Shown: one piece after another, positions 7,928 to 15,746 of the stretch
How positions within the stretch are numbered: position 1 is the first letter of the stretch
How the letters are laid out: each line of letters opens with the position of its first letter
Assembly: GCA_034003745.1 (NCBI GenBank)
Contig: JAVEYA010000026.1
Location: 1-26,612 of the forward strand
Source of the DNA: JAVEYA01 sp034003745
GTDB taxonomy: Bacteria > Bacillota > Peptococcia > DRI-13 > PHAD01
Length of the DNA stretch: 26,612 nt
Direction: 5' to 3'
The notes under the pieces: generated by a model
Seen by the model: the letters and a program-made list of their open reading frames with translations, nothing else
What the model was told of the DNA's origin: nothing
The model's database searches: none
Translations under genes and position numbers: made by a program

Positions 7928-8773
7928 GTGGGGCTAGAGCTAAAAAAGGCCAAAGGTTCTCTGACGGTGGAAGCCGCTATCATCATCCCCTTTTTCTTAT
8001 TTGTTTTTCTACTCTTCCTCTATATAATCAGAATTCTTTATGTACAGGCCGCGCTGGACCAGGCGGTAAAGGCGGCGGGCCGGGATGTCGCGGCGGTTTC
8101 CTATCCTCTGGCGCTTCTTCAGGAGTTCCAGGAGGAACTGCAGGCACAGGGCGAGGCGCCGGCGGGCCCGGCAGGGGACGGAGAGCAACGTTATACGGAG
8201 TTACTGCTGCGCATATTAGGCGAAAGCGGAGAAGACTTAAGCAATGATCTGCTGGAGCGGGGAGGCGCTGTCCTGGTCCGGTCGCTCTTAGGGAGTCATC
8301 TTGAGACATACCGGCTGGATCCTGCCCGTCTTACCATAGAGTTGATCCATTTGCCCCAAAGCCAATCCGGTTTTGCCAAAGAAAAAGGTAAGACGGTTTA
8401 TCAGGAAACCGGCCTTCTGCCGGAAGTTGACTTTTTCCCGGAAGACGTGGTCATTCAGGCGGAATACACCCTGACACTGCCGCTGCCTTTTTTATCCGGC
8501 AATTCCTTCCCCTTAAAAAGCGCTGTAACCGAGCGGGCCTGGCTATCCGGGGGCAATGGGATTTATCCCCTCCGCAGGGAAAAAGGAATTTTTGAACAGG
8601 CCGCGGAGAAGCGCGGGACTATGGTATATGTTACTAAAACGGGTATACGGTATCATTTGAGTGATTGCCGCTATCTGAAAAAAAGCAAGATTCCGCTGCC
8701 GGTAGCCGAATCAAGGGAGAAAGGGTATACGCCATGCAGAGTCTGCCACCCGGAGACTGTTGAAAATCCCTGA
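7928..8773 (+). CDS. TadE-like pseudopilin with C-terminal Ada-like metal-binding domain
   Basis: This protein has 281 residues from the GTG at 7928. The N-terminus has a prepilin-type site Gly10|Ser11 with Glu at +5 (GSLTVEAA), then a hydrophobic helix (about 16-37). The middle is an extracytoplasmic domain without known motifs. The last 50 residues hold a pattern like the N-terminal Ada metal-binding domain: TKTGIRYH, His243, Cys247, then GYTPCRVCHP with Cys270 and Cys273. An earlier ATG at 7838 is in frame but inside the previous gene; AGGAGG (7909-7914) and GGGGG (7918-7922) lie before the GTG, and the start gives a normal short leader. It probably acts as a minor pilin or surface component. 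Confidence 0.78.
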   Translation: MGLELKKAKGSLTVEAAIIIPFFLFVFLLFLYIIRILYVQAALDQAVKAAGRDVAAVSYPLALLQEFQEELQAQGEAPAGPAGDGEQRYTELLLRILGESGEDLSNDLLERGGAVLVRSLLGSHLETYRLDPARLTIELIHLPQSQSGFAKEKGKTVYQETGLLPEVDFFPEDVVIQAEYTLTLPLPFLSGNSFPLKSAVTERAWLSGGNGIYPLRREKGIFEQAAEKRGTMVYVTKTGIRYHLSDCRYLKKSKIPLPVAESREKGYTPCRVCHPETVENP

Positions 8774-8803
8774 CCGTCTCCCCTATGCTTTAAAGGAGAA
8801 CGA

Positions 8804-9775
8804 ATGAAGATGCAGATTATAAATACACTGGCCGGGCGGTATCTGGTAATTGAAGCCGGGGAAGAAGGGAAGCTCCTGGATTTTCAGGCGCGGATCATCA
8901 AAGCCAATCCGCATCCGCAGCTGCTTCCACTGGAGAAAAGGAAGCTGAACGGAGAAGTGAAGCTATATTATCCCCTGGGCGGATTGGTTGCGGTGACGGA
9001 ATATGCTCCGGAAGCGCTTGCGCCTGAGGATATTCTGTGGATCTTGGAAGGAACGCTCCGGTGTCTGCAGCTCAGCGCGCCCTATTTATTATCTCCATAT
9101 AATTTTTTATTGGAGCCGTCTTTTGTTTTTCTGGAACCGTCTAATAAAACCGTGGCGCTGGCTTATTTGCCGCTACAGGGCGAGGGAGAGATAAATCCGA
9201 AGCTCCGGGCATTGATGGAAGCGCTTATAAGAATGGCTCCCAAAGCGCATAACCCCCAGGAAGCGGTTCTCCTAAAAAGCCTGGCGGATTTTCCGGACAG
9301 CTCCGCTTTTGGTCCGGAGGGGCTGAAGAAGCTCCTGCGTGATTTAAAGCTGCCGCAGATGAAGTTGTTTCCGGAGCGGGCCGAGGGCGCCGGAAGAAAG
9401 TTTTATTTGGATCCGGCCGCAAAGACAGATCGGGATCAAGGCATCCCCAGGGAACGCGGTGAGAAAAAGAGCGTCCTCGGTTTGCCTAAGGACGTCGCCT
9501 TATTCCTGGGACTGCAGGCAGGCTTGATTGTACTGGTGACCTATTTCTTAGGATTTATGCAAAGCCTGAGGCATCCGCTTCTGGTCTATGGCTTGGTTGT
9601 TCTGGCCCTGACGGCGGGGAACATCCTGGCAATCGACCGCCTTCTGCTGCGTAAAAAAATGGCTTCCGCGCCCACGCCCAAGGAAACCGGATGGCAGGCC
9701 TGGCTGATCGGGAAACTGGCCGGGGAGTATAACGTTTTGTGCCGGGAAATCAAGCGGCAGCGTCAGGAGAACTAA
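8804..9775 (+). CDS. DUF6382-like membrane protein of the Tad locus
   Basis: This protein has 323 residues, starting 30 bases after the preceding gene with AAAGGAGA upstream. Residues 1 to about 170 resemble the DUF6382 domain that accompanies Firmicute Tad loci (LLPLEKRKLNGEVKLYYPLG is a typical stretch). A charged linker follows, then two predicted membrane helices (about 231-251 and 259-277) and a short basic tail. Relatives usually end in a cytoplasmic FHA domain; no FHA-like sequence is visible here. The function is not known; membrane anchoring suggests a regulatory or scaffold role. This is the last gene of the pilus run. The domain name comes from memory of the family, so it needs confirmation. 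Confidence 0.65.
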   Translation: MKMQIINTLAGRYLVIEAGEEGKLLDFQARIIKANPHPQLLPLEKRKLNGEVKLYYPLGGLVAVTEYAPEALAPEDILWILEGTLRCLQLSAPYLLSPYNFLLEPSFVFLEPSNKTVALAYLPLQGEGEINPKLRALMEALIRMAPKAHNPQEAVLLKSLADFPDSSAFGPEGLKKLLRDLKLPQMKLFPERAEGAGRKFYLDPAAKTDRDQGIPRERGEKKSVLGLPKDVALFLGLQAGLIVLVTYFLGFMQSLRHPLLVYGLVVLALTAGNILAIDRLLLRKKMASAPTPKETGWQAWLIGKLAGEYNVLCREIKRQRQEN

Positions 9776-9814
9776 TTATACGACAAATTTCCCGGAAAAT
9801 TAGGACTAAATACC

Positions 9815-9843
9815 TGGAAGTATTTGTTGAGATATGGTAAAAT
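9815..9843 (+). promoter_or_regulatory. Possible extended -10 promoter for the DUF2225 gene
   Basis: TAAAAT at 9838-9843 is preceded by TGG, an extended -10 arrangement (TGn). The -35 region (TGGAAG, 17 bases upstream) is poor. It lies 41 bases before the start codon in the 108-base gap after the pilus operon, where no intrinsic terminator is obvious. Confidence 0.35.
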
Positions 9844-9883
9844 CCATAGAGAACGGCTTTGCAGAGTTTCCGGGAGGTTACCG

Positions 9884-10558
9884 ATGGAAAATCATCAGGA
9901 GATCAGTCTGTTGTATGACAGAAAATATGAATGCCTGTACTGCGGAGAAAAATTCACCGGCAAGAAAATCAGACAGAGCAAGCTGATGTTGGATAGAAGA
10001 GACCCTGACTACTGCTGTCATTATAAGCAGGAAAGCCCTTATTTCTATGAGGTGAATGTCTGCCCGCATTGCGGCTTTGCCTATACGGACAGTTTTGTTC
10101 CGCCCAATCCGGCTCAGCGGGGGATTTTAAAAAGAACGTATCTGGATAAGGCAGGCTCCCTGGATTTATGCGGGGAGAGAAGCCTTGTCGATGCTGAGAA
10201 AAGCTATAAACTAGCCCTCTTATGCGCAACGCTCTCAGACCAAAACGGGGCAATCATTGCCGGGCTCCTGATGCGCCTGGCCTGGATTAACCGTTTTGCC
10301 GGCAAAAAAGAAGAGGAAGAGAAGCACCTTGCCAAGGCCCTGAGCGCTTATGAGTTTATTTATATGAATGGAGACGGGACCGCCCAGAAAATGGGCAAGC
10401 ACCAGCTCCTGTATCTGCTGGGGGAGATCTCCGGACGGATAGGGAAGATGGCGGAAGCAAAGAGATGGTTTTCCCAATTATTCCTGGAAAAGAATATCGA
10501 GCCTTCTTTAGATAAACTGGCCCGGGACAGATGGCAGGATTTCAAAGGCGTCAGCTAA
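9884..10558 (+). CDS. DUF2225 family protein (zinc-ribbon plus helical repeats)
   Basis: This protein has 224 residues. The N-terminus carries the DUF2225 signature: YDRKYECLYCGEKF (Cys17, Cys20), QSKLML, a Cys-Cys pair at 44-45, and NVCPHCGFAYTDSF (Cys60, Cys63), consistent with a zinc ribbon. The C-terminal half is helical and TPR-like (the ESGRIGKMAEAKRWF-type helices near the end). The frame is open from 9824, but ATG 9884 has a good GGGAGGT site and matches the family start. The family is widespread in Firmicutes; its biochemical function is unknown. The gene stands alone between a possible promoter and a clear terminator, and neighbours do not explain it. Confidence 0.85.
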   Translation: MENHQEISLLYDRKYECLYCGEKFTGKKIRQSKLMLDRRDPDYCCHYKQESPYFYEVNVCPHCGFAYTDSFVPPNPAQRGILKRTYLDKAGSLDLCGERSLVDAEKSYKLALLCATLSDQNGAIIAGLLMRLAWINRFAGKKEEEEKHLAKALSAYEFIYMNGDGTAQKMGKHQLLYLLGEISGRIGKMAEAKRWFSQLFLEKNIEPSLDKLARDRWQDFKGVS

Positions 10559-10568
10559 AGAACAGACT

Positions 10569-10598
10569 AAAAATCACCTCTCCAAAGGTGATTTTTTT
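10569..10598 (+). terminator. Intrinsic terminator after the DUF2225 gene
   Basis: AAAATCACCT (10570-10579) pairs with AGGTGATTTT (10586-10595) across a six-base loop, and the run of seven T follows the stem. A classic strong Rho-independent terminator. Confidence 0.92.
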
Positions 10599-10602
10599 AT
10601 TA

Positions 10603-10630
10603 TTGAATTCTGTTAGAGATTTGCTACAAT
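10603..10630 (+). promoter_or_regulatory. Promoter of the efflux operon
   Basis: TTGAAT (10603-10608) and TACAAT (10625-10630) are separated by 16 bases, with TGC directly before the -10 (extended -10). The start would fall near 10637, about 60 bases before the HlyD-like start codon. A loose inverted repeat (GGTAAACTA / TAGTAACC, 10638-10657) and the perfect palindrome AGTATACT (10659-10666) lie just downstream, suitable for a repressor such as the TetR protein encoded at the end of the operon; that link is inference. Confidence 0.55.
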
Positions 10631-10698
10631 GAAACCAGGTAAACTATTTTAGTAACCATAGTATACTTGTCTAAGAAAGGACTGGAGGGAGAAGGGAA

Positions 10699-11697
10699 AT
10701 GATAAATAAAAAGAAGGTCATCCCCGCAGTGTTGCTTGTCTTGATTTTGTTGAGCGGTTTTTATTGGGGTTACGGCAAATATATATCGTCCCAACGAAAT
10801 ACAATAGAGGCCTCCGGAACGATTGAAGCCACAACGGCGGCGGTAAACGCCAAAATTGCCGGTACGCTTAAGCGAATCAACGCCGGCAGCGGGGACAGCG
10901 TAACAAAAGGGGAGCTCCTGGCGGAACTGTCCCGTAATGATCTGACTGCCCAGTTGGAACGGGATGAACTGAGCGTGCTGAAAGCGGAGGCTGCTTATCA
11001 GGAGATGCTCTCCGGCGCCAGGGAACAGGAATTGCGTGAAGCTGCAGCCAATGTCGGCATAGCCAGGGAAGAAGAAAAAAGAGCCGCCGGCGATCTGGCC
11101 CGCATCCGCCAACTGGCGGAGGCCGGCGCAGTATCAGCGGTGGAGTATGAAAAAGCGCTGACCGCCGGTGAAATCAGCAAAAATAAGGTGACGGCGGCGG
11201 AGGCCAGGCTGAGTTTGCTGGAAGAAGGTATCCGGCCCGAACAGTTGGAGGCCGCCCGGCTGGAAGTGGAGAGAAACAAGGCGGTCTTGAAAGCCTCTCA
11301 GGCTGTGGTGAACGATTTGAAGATTTACGCGCCTATGGACGGCGTTGTTGTCGGCAAGAATTACGAAGCAGGGGAGTATATTCAGCCGGGGGCCCCTCTA
11401 TTGACGCTGGCGGATCTGCAGAATCTCTGGATCGCGGTATATATTCCTACGGATGATCTGCCGCGCATTAAACTGGGACAGGAAGCGTCCTTTACGGTAA
11501 GTGGGGCGGAGGGCAGTTTCAGGGGAATTGTCGGGGAAATCGCCTCAAAGGGTGAATTTACGCCTAAAACCATTCAAACGAAAAAAGAACGCACCAATGT
11601 CGTCTTCCGGGTCAAGATAAACGTCAGCAATGAAGAAGGCGTTCTGAAACCGGGTATGCCGGCGGATGTCGTCTTTAGCGGGAGAGAAGAGCGATGA
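10699..11697 (+). CDS. HlyD/YbhG-like membrane fusion (periplasmic adaptor) protein
   Basis: This 332-residue protein has an N-terminal membrane anchor (about 8-25), a first biotinyl-lipoyl half (IEATTAAVNAKIAGTLKRI, then GDSVTKGELLAEL), a long coiled-coil hairpin (about 77-200, rich in Ala, Glu, Arg), a second lipoyl half (LKIYAPMDGVVVGKNYEAGE) and a beta-barrel domain (ADLQNLWIAVYIPTDDL). These are the parts of an adaptor that works with an ABC exporter, as in E. coli YbhG. Its stop overlaps the ATG of the first ATPase (ATGA), so the operon is coupled. Substrates of relatives include drugs and organic solvents; the substrate here is not visible. Confidence 0.9.
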   Translation: MINKKKVIPAVLLVLILLSGFYWGYGKYISSQRNTIEASGTIEATTAAVNAKIAGTLKRINAGSGDSVTKGELLAELSRNDLTAQLERDELSVLKAEAAYQEMLSGAREQELREAAANVGIAREEEKRAAGDLARIRQLAEAGAVSAVEYEKALTAGEISKNKVTAAEARLSLLEEGIRPEQLEAARLEVERNKAVLKASQAVVNDLKIYAPMDGVVVGKNYEAGEYIQPGAPLLTLADLQNLWIAVYIPTDDLPRIKLGQEASFTVSGAEGSFRGIVGEIASKGEFTPKTIQTKKERTNVVFRVKINVSNEEGVLKPGMPADVVFSGREER

Positions 11698-12605
11698 TTC
11701 ACGTGCGGGACTTAATGAAGCGCTTTGGTCCTGTTCCCGCGGCCTGCGGGATTAACCTGCATATCAAAGAAAGGGAGATTTTTGGCCTGGTAGGGCCGGA
11801 TGGGGCCGGAAAAACAACTTTACTCAGGATGATAAACGGACTGATTGCTCCGGACCAAGGAGAAGTCAGTATTATGGCTAAAAAGGCTTCCGGTCTGGAC
11901 GAAATCAGGGAAGACATCGGCTACATGCCGCAGCGCTTCAGCTTATACGGGGATTTAACGGTTATGGAGAATATCCGTTTTTTCGGCTCCCTGTATCATC
12001 TTTCCGCCGCCATTATCCGGCAAAGAGCCGAGGAGATACTGGAACTGACCAATATGCAGCCTTTTACACAAAGGCTGGCTGCCGATCTTTCCGGCGGGAT
12101 GAAACAGAAGCTGGCCCTGACCTGCGCCCTGGTGACCCGGCCCAGGCTTTTATTATTGGATGAACCTACCTACGGCGTGGACCCGGATTCCCGCAAGGAA
12201 TTCTGGAAGATTCTGTACCGCTTAAATAAGGAAGGAAAGACCATCGTAGTTTCCACACCCTATATGGACGAGGCGGAGCTTTGTCACCGGGTGGCTTTTA
12301 TGGAACAGGGGACGGTGAATGCCCTGGATACGCCGGAGCGGCTGCGTGCGGATTTTCAGTATGATTTGTTTGAATTGGAGGCCGGCCTGGTTGCCGCCGG
12401 GGTCTTAAACAGCATTCCGGAAGTTATGGACGCCTATTTTTACGGCGATAAATATCATCTGGCGGTACGCAAAGCACACGACAGCGCCGCCCTGCTTCAA
12501 AAAGCTCTTCTTTCTAAGGGAATAGCGGCGGCCGGGACTTTGCAGCGCATCCCGCCCTCCATGGAGGATATTTTCGTCTCGCTGGCCGCGGAAGAGGTGG
12601 GATGA
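11694..12605 (+). CDS. ABC exporter ATPase 1 (YbhF N-half-like)
   Basis: This 303-residue ATP-binding subunit of an ABC-2 type exporter has Walker A GPDGAGKTT (34-42, Lys40), signature LSGGMKQK (132-139), Walker B LLLLDEPT (Asp156, Glu157), D-loop GVDPDSR, and a C-terminal extension typical of drug-export ATPases. The H-loop position reads STPYMDEAE: Pro189 stands where the switch His is expected, so this subunit may be catalytically weakened. The second ATPase retains the His. Together they look like the two halves of E. coli YbhF encoded as separate genes. ATGA overlap with the adaptor gene; the next gene starts directly after its stop. Confidence 0.92.
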   Translation: MIHVRDLMKRFGPVPAACGINLHIKEREIFGLVGPDGAGKTTLLRMINGLIAPDQGEVSIMAKKASGLDEIREDIGYMPQRFSLYGDLTVMENIRFFGSLYHLSAAIIRQRAEEILELTNMQPFTQRLAADLSGGMKQKLALTCALVTRPRLLLLDEPTYGVDPDSRKEFWKILYRLNKEGKTIVVSTPYMDEAELCHRVAFMEQGTVNALDTPERLRADFQYDLFELEAGLVAAGVLNSIPEVMDAYFYGDKYHLAVRKAHDSAALLQKALLSKGIAAAGTLQRIPPSMEDIFVSLAAEEVG

Positions 12606-13532
12606 ATGCAGGAAGTAATCATAACAAGAAATCTGACGAAGCATTTTGGCAGCTTTACGGCAGTGAGCAATTTGAATATCTCCATCAGACAAGGAGAAAT
12701 CTACGGGTTTCTGGGCCCGAACGGAGCGGGCAAATCGACAGCCATCCGGATGCTCTGCGGAATTCTGGCGCCTAGTGCGGGAAGCGCTGAAATTCTGGGT
12801 TTTGATTTAGAAAAACAGTCCGAAAAAATCAAAAGAAGGATCGGCTATATGTCGCAAAAATTTAGCTTATATGACGATCTTACCGTCTTGGAAAATCTGA
12901 ATTTTTATGCCGGCGTTTATAATATTCCCGCCCGGGAAAGAAGCGCGCGCACTGGAGAAATGGTGGAAATGGCCCGCCTGGCGGGACGCGAGCATGAACT
13001 GGCGGGCAATCTTTCAGGGGGTTGGAAACAAAGATTGGCGCTGGGCTGCGCCATCATCTCCAGGCCGGATTTGCTTTTTTTAGACGAACCCACGAGCGGG
13101 GTCAGTCCCACCGGCAGAAGAAGGTTCTTTCAGGTGATTGAAGAGTTGGCCCGGACCGGTACTACCGTCATGGTCACAACACATTTTATGGATGAGGCGG
13201 AGCGCTGTCACCGGATCGCCTTTCTGGCGGGTGGCGCTCTCTTGGCTGAAGATACTCCGCGCAATCTGAAAAGGGATGTTATCACAGGGGTTCTATGCGA
13301 ATTGGCTTTGCCTGACGCCATGGATAAAATTGCCGATATTGAAAAGCTCCCCTATGTCAAAGAGTGCAGCATGCACGGTTCCCTTTTGCACGTATTGCTG
13401 GAGGGCGAGGAAGATATGCCGCGGCTGGGGGAATTTACCGGAGGGGCGCCGCGAAGAATCACCCCTTCTTTAGAGGATGTTTTTATCACCCTGGCCAGGC
13501 AGAAAAAGAAAGCAGGTGAAAAGAGTGCATAG
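12606..13532 (+). CDS. ABC exporter ATPase 2 (YbhF C-half-like)
   Basis: This 308-residue protein has Walker A GPNGAGKST (37-45, Lys43), signature LSGGWKQRL, Walker B LLFLDEPTSG, D-loop GVSPTGRR and a normal H-loop His193 (TTHFMDEAE). It thus looks fully equipped for ATP hydrolysis, unlike its upstream neighbour. The ATG directly follows the previous stop. It overlaps the presumed start of the permease gene by a few bases. Likely forms a heterodimer with ATPase 1 under the ABC-2 permease. Confidence 0.93.
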   Translation: MQEVIITRNLTKHFGSFTAVSNLNISIRQGEIYGFLGPNGAGKSTAIRMLCGILAPSAGSAEILGFDLEKQSEKIKRRIGYMSQKFSLYDDLTVLENLNFYAGVYNIPARERSARTGEMVEMARLAGREHELAGNLSGGWKQRLALGCAIISRPDLLFLDEPTSGVSPTGRRRFFQVIEELARTGTTVMVTTHFMDEAERCHRIAFLAGGALLAEDTPRNLKRDVITGVLCELALPDAMDKIADIEKLPYVKECSMHGSLLHVLLEGEEDMPRLGEFTGGAPRRITPSLEDVFITLARQKKKAGEKSA

Positions 13533-14634
13533 GATGCTGGCTGTTTTGGTCAAAGAATTCCTGCAAATCAGACGCGACCGCATCACCCTTGCGCTGACCT
13601 TTATGCTGCCGCTGGTGCAGCTTATTCTCTTCGGCTATGCGATTCAGACGGAAGTGAAGCATATTCCTACCGTCGTCTTCGACCAGTCCCTGTCGGCGGA
13701 AAGCCGTGAGATCTTAGAGGCTTTTTCCGCTTCGGGATATTTTGATGTGCTTTATTCCGCCAACGGTTATGCCCAGGTCAACGAAATGATCGAGAGCGGC
13801 AGGGCCAAGGCGGGGATCGTCTTTGGGCCGGATTTCAGCCGAAAGATTATGCGGCAGGAGCAGGCGCCCATTCAGATGCTGGTGGACGCTAGCGACAGCA
13901 TGGTCTCCAACCAGGCTATTGCTGTGGCTAATTCCATCGGGATGCTGAAATCCCTGGAGAAAGTGGCAAAAAAAACGGGCCTGACCGCGCCGCCTTATGC
14001 CGTTGAGGTCCGTCCCTGGTATAATCCCGACGGAATCACCGCCTATTTTATGGTTCCGGCTATCCTGGGCATCGTGGTGACTTTATCCATGGTGATGCTG
14101 ACTTCGATGGGCATTGTGCGGGAACGGGAGAGGGGCACCCTGGAACAGTTGATGGTAACCCCGATTAAACCGTATGAATTGATGTTAGGCAAAATTATCC
14201 CCTATATTGTTTTAGGGTATATCCAGATTACGATTGCGCTTTTGATTGGCGTAATCGTCTTTAAGGTGCCTATTAGAGGGAGTATCCTGGAGCTTTACCT
14301 GTTGACGCTGTTTTTTATTACCGCTTCCTTAGGGTTGGGTATTTTCATTTCCAATATTGCCGGGACGCAAATGCAGGCGATGCAGCTGTCCTTTTTTGTT
14401 ATGCTGCCCAGCATTTTGCTGTCCGGGTTTTTATTCCCGCGGGAGGCTATGCCGAAAATCATTTATTATCTGGGCGGTCTGATACCGCTGACCTATTATC
14501 TGGACATCATCCGAGGCATTATTTTAAAGGGTATCGGCTTCCCCTATCTGGTGGGGCAGGTGGTCAGCCTATTGGTGTTCTCGGTTGTTATGCTGACGGT
14601 CAGCGCCTTAAAATTCAGTAAAAGAATCGGGTGA
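13525..14634 (+). CDS. ABC-2 type exporter permease (YbhR/YbhS-like)
   Basis: From the GTG at 13525 the protein has 369 residues, close to E. coli YbhR. Architecture: a cytoplasmic N-terminus with LVKEFLQIRRDR, a first membrane helix (ITLALTFMLPLVQLILFGYA), an extracytoplasmic domain of roughly 130 residues, then about five helices with the ABC-2 signature region MGIVRERERGTLEQLMVTPI. Alternative in-frame starts are GTG 13516 and ATG 13534; GTG 13525 has AGGTGA at 13514-13519 as ribosome site. Only one permease gene is present, while related operons often carry two, so it may act as a homodimer. The TetR gene starts 4 bases after its stop. Confidence 0.9.
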   Translation: MHRMLAVLVKEFLQIRRDRITLALTFMLPLVQLILFGYAIQTEVKHIPTVVFDQSLSAESREILEAFSASGYFDVLYSANGYAQVNEMIESGRAKAGIVFGPDFSRKIMRQEQAPIQMLVDASDSMVSNQAIAVANSIGMLKSLEKVAKKTGLTAPPYAVEVRPWYNPDGITAYFMVPAILGIVVTLSMVMLTSMGIVRERERGTLEQLMVTPIKPYELMLGKIIPYIVLGYIQITIALLIGVIVFKVPIRGSILELYLLTLFFITASLGLGIFISNIAGTQMQAMQLSFFVMLPSILLSGFLFPREAMPKIIYYLGGLIPLTYYLDIIRGIILKGIGFPYLVGQVVSLLVFSVVMLTVSALKFSKRIG

Positions 14635-14638
14635 TCAA

Positions 14639-15205
14639 ATGGATATCAGGGACAAGATCATCAGCGCTTATCAGGAGATGGTCATAACACACGGCTTTTA
14701 TCGGGTGAGCATGGACGCGCTGGCCGCCAAATCCGGCGTCAGCAAGCGGACCATTTACCGGTATTTTCAAAGTAAAGAGGAACTTATCGAGGCTGTCATC
14801 GATAAAATGCTTCTCCTGGTCGGCGGGAAGATAGATAGGGTGTTGTCGGAGGCCGGAACGCCGGAAGAGGCCATCAGCGGAATTCTGAATGTTTTATTCT
14901 CCCTGGGCCGCGGGATAATCAACCCGTTGACCATCAGCGACCTGCGTACGCATTACCCGCATTTCTGGAAAAAGATCGATGATTTCCGGATGAAACGGAT
15001 CAATTTGCTGATTCAGGCCATACTCAGGCAAAACAGCGGCGAGCGTATCAGAAATATCGATCCGCGTATCCTGACGGCCCTGGTTCTTTCCTCCGTGCAA
15101 ACGATTTTGAATCCGGAATTTATCGTCAGTAATAATCTGGATTTTGACGAAGCGGTGAACCAGCTGGTGGAAATCCTCAAATACGGTTTGTTAAAAGAAG
15201 ATTAA
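14639..15205 (+). CDS. TetR/AcrR-family transcriptional regulator
   Basis: This is a 188-residue protein. The N-terminal helix-turn-helix is clear: ITHGFYRVSMDALAAKSGVS followed by KRTIYRYFQSKEELI, the canonical TetR recognition helix region. The C-terminal ligand-binding half is helical and diverse, as usual. It is the last gene of the efflux operon, 4 bases after the permease stop with only a weak ribosome site, so translation is probably coupled. The expected role is ligand-responsive repression of this operon. No terminator is seen in the 93 bases that follow. Confidence 0.9.
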   Translation: MDIRDKIISAYQEMVITHGFYRVSMDALAAKSGVSKRTIYRYFQSKEELIEAVIDKMLLLVGGKIDRVLSEAGTPEEAISGILNVLFSLGRGIINPLTISDLRTHYPHFWKKIDDFRMKRINLLIQAILRQNSGERIRNIDPRILTALVLSSVQTILNPEFIVSNNLDFDEAVNQLVEILKYGLLKED

Positions 15206-15231
15206 ATTAATTAGGATATGTCGCAGATATA

Positions 15232-15260
15232 TTTACAATATTTAAGCGTTCGACTAGAAT
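15232..15260 (+). promoter_or_regulatory. Promoter of the Lrp/AsnC gene
   Basis: TTTACA (15232-15237) and TAGAAT (15255-15260) are spaced by 17 bases, each one mismatch from the sigma-A consensus. They lie 38 bases before the Lrp-like start codon. Confidence 0.65.
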
Positions 15261-15298
15261 ATACTTAAAAAGTAAAAGCAAGAGCAAGAGGAGCGTTT

Positions 15299-15730
15299 AT
15301 GGATAAAATTGATTATAAAATCATTCAAATGTTGAGAGAAAACAGCCGCACAACCTGCTCGGAAATCTCCAAGAAAGTCCTGCTGTCTGTCCCCGCAGTG
15401 GCGGAACGCTTAAGAAAGCTGGAAGATGAAGGCATTATCAGGCAATACTCCCTGCGCCTGAACAGAAAGAAATTGGGCTTAAATATTCTGGCCTATGTCC
15501 TGGTCGCTTTTGATTCTCCGGAGTATCTGAGCGTCTTTCGGGAAACGGTAGCCAAAAGCGAATGGATTTTGGAGTGCCATCATATTACCGGAGAATACAA
15601 CTATCTTTTGAAGGTCGCTGCGGAAAATACCGAGAAGCTGGAAATCTATATTGCCGAAATACTGCAGAAAATGAGCGGAGTCAAGAAAACGAATACGATT
15701 ATAACTTTGTCCACCGTGAAGGAAGATTAA
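15299..15730 (+). CDS. Lrp/AsnC-family transcriptional regulator
   Basis: This 143-residue protein has an N-terminal winged helix-turn-helix (about 3-50; DKIDYKIIQMLRENSRTTCS, VPAVAERLRKLEDEGII) and a C-terminal RAM/ligand-binding domain (about 65-140) with ECHHITGEYNYLLKV, the standard Lrp motif. Length matches family members such as AsnC and LrpC. The ribosome site is AAGAGGAG (15287-15294). Its stop is 16 bases before the Fe-S protein gene, so it is likely cotranscribed with and may regulate it. Effector (often an amino acid) cannot be told from sequence. Confidence 0.92.
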   Translation: MDKIDYKIIQMLRENSRTTCSEISKKVLLSVPAVAERLRKLEDEGIIRQYSLRLNRKKLGLNILAYVLVAFDSPEYLSVFRETVAKSEWILECHHITGEYNYLLKVAAENTEKLEIYIAEILQKMSGVKKTNTIITLSTVKED

Positions 15731-15746
15731 GAAGGGGGTGACGGCG

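Noticed and set aside
9790..9806. AAATTTCCCGGAAAATT after the pilus operon as a terminator
   Set aside because: The repeat has no loop and no T-tract, so it cannot form a stable terminator hairpin.
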